Assembly: GCF_024296665.1 (NCBI RefSeq)
Contig: NZ_CP100762.1
Location: 1,302,001-1,366,000, forward strand
Reading direction: 5' to 3'
DNA: 64,000 nt
Source of the DNA: Salinilacihabitans rarus
GTDB lineage: Archaea > Halobacteriota > Halobacteria > Halobacteriales > Natrialbaceae
Under the pieces are notes generated by a model that was not told the origin of the DNA, searched no databases, and saw nothing but the letters and a program-made list of their open reading frames with translations. Both the position numbers and the translations under genes were made by a program. Every line of letters begins with the position of its first letter. Within the stretch, counting starts at the first letter, position 1. Shown piece by piece: positions 18,938 to 27,747 of this stretch.

Positions 18938-19708
18938 TCAGTCCGTTCCGGCTTCCGACGCCCGTTCGGCCGCCGCCGGTCCGACGACGGGTTCGGCGTC
19001 GCCCCGCAGCAGTTCCTCCGCTCTGTCGCGGTCGTCGGGGTAGCCGACGTCGATGCGCCAGCCGTCCATCCGGATGGCGTCGATCGTCCGGCCCGACTGG
19101 ATCAGGAGGTCGATCGCGTCCGGCAGTTCGTACTCGCCCCGATCGGAGGGCTGGACGAGGTGACAGGCGTGGAAGATGGCGGGCGTGAACGTGTAGAAAC
19201 CGGTCATCACGAGATTCGACGGTGGCTCGTCGGGTTTCTCCATCACCTCGACGATCTCGCCGTACTCGTTCGTATCCAGCACCCCGTACCGCGAGGCTTC
19301 CTCGTAGGGGACTTCCTCGACGAGGAACGCGGCGTCGGCGCGCTCCTCGCGCTGGCGGTTGATCACGTCGCCGAGGTTCGCCCGGAAGACGTTGTCCCCG
19401 AGCATCAACACGAACTCGTCGTCGACGTGGGGTTCGGCCTGGAGGATGGCGTGGGCGAGGCCCAACTGCTCGCGCTGGTGGGCGTACGTGATCGGCACCC
19501 CCTCGTACGCGTCGCCGTAGCGCTCGATGATCTGCTCTTTCATGTAGCCGACGACGACGATCAGTTCGTCGGCGCCGATCTCGACGAGGTTGTCGAAGAC
19601 GTCCTCGACGATGGGCTGGCCGTCGACTTCGACGAGCGCTTTCGGCTTGTCTTCCGTCAACGGCCGGAGGCGGGTACCCCTGCCGGCGGCGAGAACGACG
19701 GCTTGCAT
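18938..19708 (-). CDS. Sugar nucleotidyltransferase (AglF-like UTP--glucose-1-phosphate uridylyltransferase family)
   Basis: A 256-residue nucleotidyltransferase. The signature AAGRGTRLRPLT at residues 7-18 binds the nucleotide and metal, KPKALVEVDGQPIVE follows, and the second metal-binding Asp is in MLGDNVF near residue 110. The family joins a sugar-1-phosphate to UTP or dTTP; the haloarchaeal relatives named AglF act in N-glycosylation. It is the first gene of a three-gene operon with the epimerase and a GT4. The choice between UDP and dTDP products is not settled. Confidence 0.87.
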   Translation of the reverse strand: MQAVVLAAGRGTRLRPLTEDKPKALVEVDGQPIVEDVFDNLVEIGADELIVVVGYMKEQIIERYGDAYEGVPITYAHQREQLGLAHAILQAEPHVDDEFVLMLGDNVFRANLGDVINRQREERADAAFLVEEVPYEEASRYGVLDTNEYGEIVEVMEKPDEPPSNLVMTGFYTFTPAIFHACHLVQPSDRGEYELPDAIDLLIQSGRTIDAIRMDGWRIDVGYPDDRDRAEELLRGDAEPVVGPAAAERASEAGTD

Positions 19709-19864
19709 ACGCTACCACCATTCCGAATTCGGGCAAGTAGGTGAGCCCTGTAACTGCCGGGTGCTGGAGAGCGGGTCGCGGTACGGCGGAGCCACGTTGA
19801 AAGCGTTAACTGTCGAGACGGAGTACGGAAACGCGTCGCGGCGCCGAGACGGCGCCGTCTCGCA

Positions 19865-20566
19865 ATGAACCGAAACGCAGGCGTCACCGAACTGATCCGG
19901 GCCGCCCTCCCCGAGTGGTCCGTGCCGGTCTTCGAGTTCGCGGCGTTGCTCGGCGACGCGTTCGTTGCGGCCGGCGTGTTGCTCGCGTTCGTCGGCGCCG
20001 ACGCGTACCGCTGCGCCCGGCGCGGGTCGGGCCGTCCCGTCTCCGACAGGGCCGCGTTCGTGCTGGCGGTCGTGCTCGGCGGCCTCGCGCTCACGCTCGT
20101 GTTGAAGGCGGCGTTCGGCTTCTCGCGTCCGCCCTCGTCGCTGCAGGCCGTCCCGCGCGAGGGGGAGGGGTTCCCGAGCGGCCACACGATGGCGGCGACG
20201 GTCCTCTGGACCGCGCTCGCGCTCTGGGGCGGGCGCACGGCGACCCGGCGAGGGGTCGCGGTCGCGGCGGTCGCCGTCGGCGTCGTCGGCCTCTCGCGGC
20301 TCGCGCTCGGCGTTCACTACCTCGTCGACGTGCTGGCGTCGGTCGGGTTTGGTCTCGCCTACCTGTTTCTCGCGGCGACGCTGACGGGCCGCGAACCGGC
20401 GCGGGCGTTCGCCGGCGCGGCGCTGCTCGGGGCGCTGGCGCTGGCGGCGACGGACGGGAGCGCCGACGGATGGCTGGCGTTCGTCGGCTGCGTCGGGGGT
20501 GCCGCGGGCTGGTGGGTCCTCGTCCGCTCGCGGGTGCGGCGCCTGTGGGTCTCGGCGGTGCGGTGA
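19865..20566 (+). CDS. PAP2 family membrane phosphatase
   Basis: A 233-residue membrane protein with about six hydrophobic segments and the three-part phosphatase signature: K81-x6-RP (KAAFGFSRP), PSGH at residues 104-107, and SR-x5-H (SRLALGVH, 144-151). These enzymes dephosphorylate lipid phosphates such as phosphatidate or polyprenyl diphosphate. Its position next to a glycan cluster makes recycling of a dolichyl-type carrier attractive, but that is inference. It starts 156 bases from the divergent nucleotidyltransferase gene. Confidence 0.87.
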   Translation: MNRNAGVTELIRAALPEWSVPVFEFAALLGDAFVAAGVLLAFVGADAYRCARRGSGRPVSDRAAFVLAVVLGGLALTLVLKAAFGFSRPPSSLQAVPREGEGFPSGHTMAATVLWTALALWGGRTATRRGVAVAAVAVGVVGLSRLALGVHYLVDVLASVGFGLAYLFLAATLTGREPARAFAGAALLGALALAATDGSADGWLAFVGCVGGAAGWWVLVRSRVRRLWVSAVR

Positions 20567-20731
20567 CCCACGTCGCGCCGTAAACGGGCGTCTATCGCCG
20601 AGTAGCCGCGTCGTTCTCGACGGCAATTTACTGATAACAAAGACCGTCTTCGGGTTATGACGGTTTGCGTCGCACAGACCTAGCAACAAAAGACCCTCAC
20701 GGGACACGTCAAACGAATTACGACAATCAGG

Positions 20732-22330
20732 ATGTCAGCACGATCACGGTTCACGTCAGTTCTCCTCGCGGCGATGCTGGTGCTGTCGACGGTGGCGATC
20801 GCCACCCCGGCGGCCGTCGCACAGGAGCAAGACGGAACACAGGCCGTACAGACGCTCGCTGACGGCGAGGAGCTCTACCTCGTCTTCGGCGCGAACCTCG
20901 AGGACATGACACTCGAGGAGTACATCGAAACGCACGCGTTAGGCGAGGTCGACCAGGAGACGTCCGCCGACGTCATCCAGTACCAGGACGTCGACCAGGT
21001 GAACATCAACCAGCAGGGCAACGCCACCTCGATCTCGATCGACAACGGGACGGCAACGGCCGTCCAGGAGGCGAACCAGCGGAACTCGAACTCCCAGGTC
21101 GGCGAGGCCACCGCCGAGAACCGGGCCGGTGACGTCTCGAACACCCTGTTCGAGGACGTCGGCACGGTCTACGTCGTCGTCGGCGACAGCGGCCAGCAGT
21201 TCGAGGGCTGGGGAATCGCCGACAAGAAAGGCGACAAGGCCGAGACGGTCACGCAGGAGGCCCAGGCGACGATCACGCAGTACCAGGAAGTCGAGCAGGC
21301 GAACGTCAACCAGCAGAACACGGCGTTCGCGATCGCCGAGAACGAGAGCGAAGCGACCGCCATCCAGCAGTCCTACCAGTACAACGAGAACCTGCAGGAA
21401 GGCGCCGCGAACGCGACGAACGTCTACCAGACCGACGGCGACGGCGATGGCGACGGTGCCAAGTACAAGAAAGCGCCCGACCACTACCAGATGACCTACG
21501 ACTGGCACGCGGGCGAGCCCGCCAGCGCGGTCCAGTTGGCCGACGCCACAGTCGAGCAGGCCCAGGAGGTCGATCAGGCCAACGTGAACGAACAGACGGC
21601 CGCGGTCGCCATCGCCGTCGGCGAGAACGCGACCGCGACCGCCGTCCAGTTCACCGAACAGAGCAACCTCAACGCGCAACTCGGCACCGCCGAGGCCATC
21701 AACGTGCTCGAGGCCACCTCCGGGATGAACGTCGCGACCGCCGGCGCCGCCGCCGACGAGATCGTCAGTCAGGAGACCGAGACGGTCGGCAGCCACGACA
21801 AGAAGAAAAAGTCCGACGGCGACGGCGACGGCGGCGCCGCCCAGCAGAGCAACGCCGAGGTGACCCAGTACCAGAGCGCCGAACAGCTCAACGTCAACAT
21901 GCAGAGTTCGGCGATCGCCATCGCGACCAACGGCAGCGAGGCGACCGCCGTCCAGCTGGCCTACCAGCAGAACTACAACGCGCAGGTCGGGTACGCCGAC
22001 GCGGTCACCGTCGGCGGATCGAGCCACGGCGGCGTCGTCTACACCGAGGAGACGAGCGTGACCCTCGCCGGCGAGAGCAGCAGCGACTCGCTTGTCACGT
22101 TCGACTTCGCGGGCGAGAACTACCAGACCAACGACGTCGACCAGCAGGCAAACGCCCAGATCGAGCAGGCCCAGTTCGTCGCCCAGGAGAACTTCAACGA
22201 ACAGCAGGGTGCCGTCGCCGTCGCGGACGGCGAGGGAGAGACCGCCAGCGCGGTCCAGTTGAGCATGCAGGAGAACGAGAATCTGCAGTACGCCGCCGTC
22301 GGCGCCGTGACCGTGCCGGCTACCCCGTAA
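20732..22330 (+). CDS. Secreted protein with five curlin-like Gln/Asn/Ala-rich repeats
   Basis: A 532-residue protein with a Sec signal peptide (residues 1-30, hydrophobic core LLAAMLVLSTVAIATPAAVA). After an acidic stretch come five imperfect repeats at about 78-130, 177-230, 270-325, 373-427 and 472-528, spaced 93-103 residues apart. Each has a V-x-Q-x-Q-x-V-x-Q-x-N-x-N-x-Q unit, then an AIA-rich strand, ATA-x-Q, and x-Q-x-N-x-N-x-Q. Regular Gln/Asn ladders with small residues resemble curli CsgA repeats and beta-solenoid amyloids. Linkers are rich in Asp, Gly and Lys. There is no C-terminal anchor. A T-run terminator follows. Function unknown; an extracellular fibre or matrix is the best guess. 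Confidence 0.7.
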   Translation: MSARSRFTSVLLAAMLVLSTVAIATPAAVAQEQDGTQAVQTLADGEELYLVFGANLEDMTLEEYIETHALGEVDQETSADVIQYQDVDQVNINQQGNATSISIDNGTATAVQEANQRNSNSQVGEATAENRAGDVSNTLFEDVGTVYVVVGDSGQQFEGWGIADKKGDKAETVTQEAQATITQYQEVEQANVNQQNTAFAIAENESEATAIQQSYQYNENLQEGAANATNVYQTDGDGDGDGAKYKKAPDHYQMTYDWHAGEPASAVQLADATVEQAQEVDQANVNEQTAAVAIAVGENATATAVQFTEQSNLNAQLGTAEAINVLEATSGMNVATAGAAADEIVSQETETVGSHDKKKKSDGDGDGGAAQQSNAEVTQYQSAEQLNVNMQSSAIAIATNGSEATAVQLAYQQNYNAQVGYADAVTVGGSSHGGVVYTEETSVTLAGESSSDSLVTFDFAGENYQTNDVDQQANAQIEQAQFVAQENFNEQQGAVAVADGEGETASAVQLSMQENENLQYAAVGAVTVPATP

Positions 22331-22362
22331 CGCTCGCGAGACGACGACGCCGAACCCGCGGC

Positions 22363-22369
22363 TTTTTTT
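22363..22369 (+). terminator. T-run terminator after the repeat protein
   Basis: Seven consecutive T residues 33 bases after the stop, within otherwise G+C-rich sequence, as expected for an archaeal intrinsic terminator. No strong hairpin is needed in archaea. Confidence 0.5.
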
Positions 22370-22419
22370 GGCGCGACTCGCCGGGTAGCGGCGGCGTCGG
22401 TCGTCGCGTCGACTGCCAG

Positions 22420-23163
22420 TCAGCCCCGGTCGGCGTCGACGTCCCCGCGGTGCTCGTCGAGCGCCTCGTCGATCGTCAACTCGCCCGCGGCGACCCGGCG
22501 GGCGAGCAGTTCGTCGATCGCCCGGTTGGTCTCGCTGCGCTCGCGCGAGCGGTCCTTGATCGTCTGCAACTCCCCCTCCGTGGGTTCGATCTCGCGCTCC
22601 TCGAGGACCTCGCCTTCGAGGCGGGCGATGTTGACCGCCGCGAGCACGTCGCCCATCCCGCGGGCGCCGGTGCCGAGGTAGGGCGTGGTCCCGGTCTCGT
22701 CGACGAGTTCGACGCGGACGTCCTCGATGTCGTTGACCAGTTTGGCGCTCTCGAGGCGGGAGCCGTCGCCGACGCGGACGACGGGCGCGGTCGCCTCGGC
22801 GGCCTCGCGCTGGACGACCTCGACCGCGTCCGCCAGCGGCACCTGAAAGGCCGCGACCACCACGTCCCCCGAGAGAACCGCGATGCCGGGGTTCCTGCCG
22901 GGGTCGACGCCGATCACCGTCCGCCCGCCGCCGCCGCGCAGAGCCGCGAGCGCGCCGTCGACGGCCCGGCGGGGGTCGTCGGGATCGGCGACGATCGTCC
23001 GCTGCTCGAACGCGTCGGCGTGGGCGGCGTCCGTGACGACGACGGCGGTCGAGTCGGGGAGGTCGTCGTCGGGTTCGACCGTGGTGAACGTCGCCCCGCG
23101 GTCGCGGAGTTCGTTCACGACGCCGTGGTACACTTCGAAGTCTGACGTGGCGACGACGATCAC
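22420..23163 (-). CDS. RuvC/YqgF-like RNase H-fold protein, divergent from radB
   Basis: A 247-residue protein starting at a GTG. Its core is TVIGVDPGRNPGIAVLSG (residues 82-99), which matches the first strand of RuvC-type nucleases, with Asp87 as the expected first metal ligand; VVAAFQVPLADAVEVV follows. The N-terminal 80 residues form a separate small domain, and the C-terminus is charged and helical. It is divergent from radB with 123 bases between the starts, which suggests a recombination-linked role such as a Holliday-junction or branched-DNA nuclease. A complete set of catalytic acidic residues was not verified. Confidence 0.6.
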   Translation of the reverse strand: MIVVATSDFEVYHGVVNELRDRGATFTTVEPDDDLPDSTAVVVTDAAHADAFEQRTIVADPDDPRRAVDGALAALRGGGGRTVIGVDPGRNPGIAVLSGDVVVAAFQVPLADAVEVVQREAAEATAPVVRVGDGSRLESAKLVNDIEDVRVELVDETGTTPYLGTGARGMGDVLAAVNIARLEGEVLEEREIEPTEGELQTIKDRSRERSETNRAIDELLARRVAAGELTIDEALDEHRGDVDADRG

Positions 23164-23286
23164 GCGCGCCCATTCGCGGCCGCCCCGAATAAACTGCACT
23201 CTCCGGCCGCCGGTCTTCGCGGGCCGCCGATCGCACGATCCGGCCGGTTCCGGGGCCTTTTTGCCGCCGAGTGACCAACGAGAACC

Positions 23287-23988
23287 GTGAACGGGGAGCC
23301 GATCCCGACCGGCTGTGGCCCGGTCGACGAGTTGCTCGGCGGGGGGTTCGAACGCGGCGCCGTGACCCAGCTGTACGGCCCGCCCGCGGCCGGCAAGACC
23401 AACCTCGCGCTCTCGGCCGCCGTGGAGGCGGCCGCCGACGGCGGCACCGCCGTCTACATCGACACCGAGGGCGTCTCGGTCGACCGCTTCGAGCAACTGC
23501 TCTCGGCGCGGGCCGACGACGTCGAGGCGGTCGCCTCCCGGGTCGTCATCGAGGACGCCCTCGACTTCGCCGAGCAGGCCGAGGCCGTCCGCGACGCCGA
23601 GGAGTTCGCCGAGCGCGCCGACCTGATCGTCCTCGACAGCGCCACCGGCTTCTACCGACTGGAGCGCGTCGGCGAGACCCACGACGGCGACGCCCTCCGG
23701 CGGGTGACGGGTCAGGTGACCCACCTGCTCTCGCTCGCGCGCAAACACGACATCGCGGTCGTCGTCACAAACCAGGTGTTCGCCGACCCCGACTCCGACC
23801 GGACCCGGCCGCTCGGCGGGAACACCCTGGAACACTGGACGGGCGTGGTCGTCCGCCTCGACCGGTTCCGCGGGGGCAACCGGCGGGCGACCCTCGAGAA
23901 GCACCGCTCGAAGCCGGCCGGCGACTCGGTCACCTTCCGGATCACCGGCTCCGGACTGGACGGGACCGACGAGACGGCCCGACTCTGA
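23287..23988 (+). CDS. radB: DNA repair and recombination protein RadB
   Basis: A 233-residue RecA-fold protein, beginning at GTG. Walker A is GPPAAGKT (residues 31-38) and Walker B is DLIVLDS near residue 115. The conserved VVVTNQVF and GGNTLEHW segments match archaeal RadB. Compared with RadA, it lacks the N-terminal helix-hairpin-helix domain, as RadB does. RadB is a RadA mediator paralogue that assists homologous recombination. It is followed 61 bases later by an unrelated glycosidase gene. Confidence 0.9.
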   Translation: MNGEPIPTGCGPVDELLGGGFERGAVTQLYGPPAAGKTNLALSAAVEAAADGGTAVYIDTEGVSVDRFEQLLSARADDVEAVASRVVIEDALDFAEQAEAVRDAEEFAERADLIVLDSATGFYRLERVGETHDGDALRRVTGQVTHLLSLARKHDIAVVVTNQVFADPDSDRTRPLGGNTLEHWTGVVVRLDRFRGGNRRATLEKHRSKPAGDSVTFRITGSGLDGTDETARL

Positions 23989-24048
23989 TCCGGACACACG
24001 TTCGCCGCCGCCCGAACGGTTAACAGCCCTGCGGTCCCCCGTGGTGGC

Positions 24049-26238
24049 ATGGACGACCCCGACGAATCGACCGACGGCACCGACCGCGTCGCGGCGCTAC
24101 TCGAGGCCCTGACCCGGGCGGAGAAACTCCGACTCGTCCGCGGGCGCGACGATCCGGCGGGGACCGCGACGGGCTACCTGCCGGGCGTCGAGCGACTCGA
24201 CGTCCCGGCGTACCGGCTGGTCGACGGCCCGCTCGGCGTGCGCGCGGAGGGCGAGCGCGCGACGGCGTTCCCGGCGTCGATCGCGGTCGCGGCGACGTTC
24301 GATCCCGACCTCGCCCGGGCGAAAGGGGCCGCGATGGCCCGCGAAGCGAGGGCGCTCGGACAGGACTGTCTGCTCGCGCCCGGGACGAACCTGATCCGCG
24401 TGCCCCACTGCGGGCGGAACTTCGAGTACTACGCCGAGGAGCCGACGCTGGCCTCGCGGACGGTCGCCGCCGCGGTCGCGGGGATCCAGTCCGCGGACGT
24501 CGTCGCGACGGTCAAACACTACGTCGCGAACAATCAGGAGGCCGACCGCGTGCGCGTCAGCGCCGAGGTCGACGAGCGGACGCTGCGCGAACTCTACCTG
24601 CGGCCGTTCCGGGCGGCCGTCGACGCCGGCGTCGGCTCCGTGATGACGGCGTACAACCGCGTCAACGGGACGTACATGAGCGACCACGAGCGCCTCGTCG
24701 GCGAGGTGCTGAAAGGCGAGTGGGGGTTCGACGGCTACGTCGTCTCCGACTGGTACGGCACCGAGAGCGCGGTCGGCGCGGCGACCGCGGGGCTGGACCT
24801 CGAGATGCCCGGGGTCTCGCCCGAGGGGGTGGACGAGGACGACGCGTGGGACCCCGGCGACCTCGACGGCGAGGCCGCAGACGTCTTCGCGGGCCTCCCG
24901 GACGCGACGAAGGCGGGGCTCTTCGGCGACCCCCTCCGCGAGGCGATCGAAACGGGAGCGGTGCCGCCGGAACGGCTCGACGACATGGTCCGGCGGGTGC
25001 TGGGACAGATGGGACGGATCGGGCTCCTCGACGGCGAGGGCGACGGCCGCGACCGGCGCGACGAAGGTGCCCTCGACGCGCCCGAACACCGCGACCTCGC
25101 CGAACGGATCGCCGCGCGCGGGACCGTCCTGCTCGAGAACGACGGCGTCCTCCCGCTTTCGGCCGACGCCGACGTCGCGGTGATCGGCCCGAACGTCGAC
25201 GAGGCGAAACTCGGCGGCGGGGGCTCCTCGGAGACGACGCCGTTCCAGTCGACGAGCCCCGCCGCGGGCGTGACGGCGCGGGCCGACGGCGAGGTGACCG
25301 TCGCGCGAGGCGTCCCCCGAGTTCCGGAGCTCTCGCTGTTCGACGTGCTGCCGTTCGTCGGGGACGACGAGGGCGACGAGGACGGAGGGGACGACGGCGA
25401 CCGGGGCGACGAGTCCGGGCCCGAACCGAGCCTCGACGGGGCCGCCGCGGCGGCCCGCGAGGCCGACGTCGCGGTCGTCTTCGTCCGCGACCGGACCACC
25501 GAGGCGAAAGACCGCGACGACCTGCGGCTGCCCGGCGAACAGGACGCGCTGGTCGAGGCGGTCGCGGCCGCGAACGACCGGACGGTAGTCGTCGTCTACT
25601 CGGGCGGGCCCGTCGAACTGCCGTGGCGCGAGGACGTCGCGGCGATCCTCGAAGCGTGGTACCCGGGGCAGGCCGACGGCGACGCCGTCGCGTCCGTGCT
25701 CTACGGCGACCGCGATCCGTCGGGGCGGCTGCCGGTCACGTTCGCACCCGAGGACCGGTACCCGACGGCCGACGAGCGCCGCTACCCCGGCGTCGACGGG
25801 CGGGCGCGCTACGCGGAGGGGCTCTTCGTCGGCTACCGCCACTTCGACGCGGCCGGCGTCGCGCCGACGTACCCCTTCGGCCACGGGCTCTCCTACGCCG
25901 CGTTCGCCTACCGCGACGCCGAGGTCGTCGACGGGCGAACCGTCCGCGCGACCGTCGAGAACGTCTCGGAACGGGCCGGCCGCGAGGTCGTGCAGGCGTA
26001 CGTCCGCCCGCCGGAGTCGCCGGCCGTCGAACGCCCGCCCCGCGAACTGGCCGGCTTCGCGACGGTCGACCTCGACGCGGGCGAGCGCCGGACGGTCGAC
26101 GTCGACCTCGACGAGCGGGCGCTCGGGCGGTACGACCCGGACGAGGGGTGGACGGTCGACCCCGGGACGTACGCCGTCGAACTCGGGCGCTCGTCGCGGG
26201 ACCAGCGACTGGCGGTCGAGGTCGACGTCGGCGACTGA
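24049..26238 (+). CDS. Glycoside hydrolase family 3 (beta-glucosidase type)
   Basis: A 729-residue GH3 enzyme with the usual order: N-terminal TIM barrel, alpha/beta sandwich and C-terminal fibronectin-III-like domain (from about residue 620). KHYVANNQE is the substrate-binding stretch, and VVSDWYG contains the nucleophile Asp234. The acid/base region cannot be placed firmly, and there is an Asp/Gly-rich acidic insert near residues 440-470. No signal peptide is visible, so it is probably cytoplasmic. The family hydrolyses beta-linked gluco- or xylo-oligosaccharides from the non-reducing end. Confidence 0.88.
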   Translation: MDDPDESTDGTDRVAALLEALTRAEKLRLVRGRDDPAGTATGYLPGVERLDVPAYRLVDGPLGVRAEGERATAFPASIAVAATFDPDLARAKGAAMAREARALGQDCLLAPGTNLIRVPHCGRNFEYYAEEPTLASRTVAAAVAGIQSADVVATVKHYVANNQEADRVRVSAEVDERTLRELYLRPFRAAVDAGVGSVMTAYNRVNGTYMSDHERLVGEVLKGEWGFDGYVVSDWYGTESAVGAATAGLDLEMPGVSPEGVDEDDAWDPGDLDGEAADVFAGLPDATKAGLFGDPLREAIETGAVPPERLDDMVRRVLGQMGRIGLLDGEGDGRDRRDEGALDAPEHRDLAERIAARGTVLLENDGVLPLSADADVAVIGPNVDEAKLGGGGSSETTPFQSTSPAAGVTARADGEVTVARGVPRVPELSLFDVLPFVGDDEGDEDGGDDGDRGDESGPEPSLDGAAAAAREADVAVVFVRDRTTEAKDRDDLRLPGEQDALVEAVAAANDRTVVVVYSGGPVELPWREDVAAILEAWYPGQADGDAVASVLYGDRDPSGRLPVTFAPEDRYPTADERRYPGVDGRARYAEGLFVGYRHFDAAGVAPTYPFGHGLSYAAFAYRDAEVVDGRTVRATVENVSERAGREVVQAYVRPPESPAVERPPRELAGFATVDLDAGERRTVDVDLDERALGRYDPDEGWTVDPGTYAVELGRSSRDQRLAVEVDVGD

Positions 26239-26485
26239 GGGAGTTCGGACGCGCCGCTCGCTCCTCGCGGTCGCCGTCGAGCAGGAACCGGCGGGCCACC
26301 CGGGGCTCGCCCGGACGACCGACGTCGCCGTCTACGGTTCCGAGCAGGTCGCGGACCGCAGCAGCGACTCGCCGTCTATCAGTTGGTGGCCCACGGGAGC
26401 CACCGAGAGATAGCCCGTGCGGGTCAGGTTCCGGACCGGTCGCGGCCGGAGCGCGGGTCGACGTCGGAACGAACGGACGAACCGT

Positions 26486-27643
26486 TCAGAGTTCGTTCAG
26501 CTTCCGCAGGAGCTGGCCGCGGTACTCCTCGTCGCTCTGGACGCCCTTCAGTTCGAGGACGTTGCGTTCGAGTTTGTCGAGGGCGACCCGGAAGGCGTTC
26601 TCGGCGCCGTAGCCCTCGCCGGTGCCGGCGACCTGACCCTTGCTGGTGCGCAGACGGATCTGGCAGGCGATCAGGGGGGTGCCGCGGAGTTTCTCCTTGT
26701 GCTCGTGGAAGCGGACGTGGGCGTGCATCACCTGCATCTCCCCGTACTTGTCGGAGACGTCCTCGATGCTCTGGACGATCGACTCGCGGGTGACGGTGTC
26801 GAGAAGCGAGACGTTCGTGATCTGGACGTCCATGTGCTCCTCCTCGGTGAACGTCAGCGCCCGCAGGACGTCGGTCTTGGTGACGACGCCCTGGACGACG
26901 CGGTCGTCGTCGTCGGGCGTGACGACCAGCCCCGCGTAGTCGTGGTCGAGCATCTGCTCGACGGCCTCCCGGGCCGTGGCGTCGAGGGCCGTCGTCTCGA
27001 CGGGGCTGTTCATGATGTCGTAGACGGGAACGTCGAGCAGTCGCTGGGAGTCGCCGACGCGGTCGCCGGTCGTCGTCTTGTGGTTCTCCCGGATGACGAA
27101 GTCCGCGATGTCGTGGGTGGTGACCACGCCGGTGAGGTAGCCGTTCTCGTTGAGCACCGGCAGCCGCGAGACGCCGTGCTCGCGCAGGAGGTTGATCGCC
27201 TTGCCGATCCCGTCGTCCTCGTCGAGCGTGATGGGATCGGCGGTGTAGATGTCCCCGACGGTGATCGCGTCGAGGTTCTGGAGGACCGCCCTGAGGATGG
27301 CGTCCTCGGTGATGACGCCCCACAGTTCGTCGTTCTCGAAGACCGGGGCGACCTTGGTGTTGCCCTCGACGAGCATCCGCGCCACCTCGCGGACGTCCTC
27401 GCGCCGGTCGACCTTCGGCGTCGGGTCGTTCCGGCTGGGTTTGATCAGCGCCGCCACCTTCGCGTCGTCCTCGACGTGAGACTGGAGCACCTCCCGCTCG
27501 CTGATGACGCCGGCGTACTCGCCGTCGTCGGTGACGATTATCCCCTTGGGGTTGCCGTTCTCGAAGGTCGAACGGACCTTCCCCATGCGCGTTCCGACGT
27601 CGACTTCGATGTACTCCGTGGTGGCGATATCGGCGATATCCAT
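26486..27643 (-). CDS. Four-CBS-domain protein with C-terminal HPF/RaiA-like domain
   Basis: A 385-residue protein; the ATG at 27643 begins the first CBS domain. Four CBS units lie at about residues 1-60, 65-120, 125-185 and 205-265, each with the strand-helix pattern G-V-(I/V)-(S/T)-x-x-(D/E), for example GVVTTHDI and GVVTKTDV. CBS pairs bind adenosine nucleotides. Residues 270-385 are different: VHVRFHEHKEKLRG-like and ENAFRVALDKLERNVLELKG resemble the ribosome hibernation factor fold. A sensor that ties energy state to translation is possible, but the family similarity is my reading, not a search result. Confidence 0.75.
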   Translation of the reverse strand: MDIADIATTEYIEVDVGTRMGKVRSTFENGNPKGIIVTDDGEYAGVISEREVLQSHVEDDAKVAALIKPSRNDPTPKVDRREDVREVARMLVEGNTKVAPVFENDELWGVITEDAILRAVLQNLDAITVGDIYTADPITLDEDDGIGKAINLLREHGVSRLPVLNENGYLTGVVTTHDIADFVIRENHKTTTGDRVGDSQRLLDVPVYDIMNSPVETTALDATAREAVEQMLDHDYAGLVVTPDDDDRVVQGVVTKTDVLRALTFTEEEHMDVQITNVSLLDTVTRESIVQSIEDVSDKYGEMQVMHAHVRFHEHKEKLRGTPLIACQIRLRTSKGQVAGTGEGYGAENAFRVALDKLERNVLELKGVQSDEEYRGQLLRKLNEL

Positions 27644-27747
27644 CGTTCTGCGGCCACGTACTCGCGCGACGGTATTTAACGTACCGCCATGTACTTCCGG
27701 GCGGGCAACGGGCCGCCGTTTATGAACGTCGGCCGCGAACGTCTCGC

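Noticed and set aside
20939-23278. 779-codon minus-strand frame opposite the repeat protein
   Set aside because: It is antisense to the repeat protein and crosses the RuvC-like gene; its Val/Leu/Arg-rich sequence mirrors the Gln/Asn codons of the true gene.
26239-26485. Possible gene remnant between the GH3 and CBS genes
   Set aside because: All frames are short and none gives a recognisable motif; only intergenic sequence can be supported.
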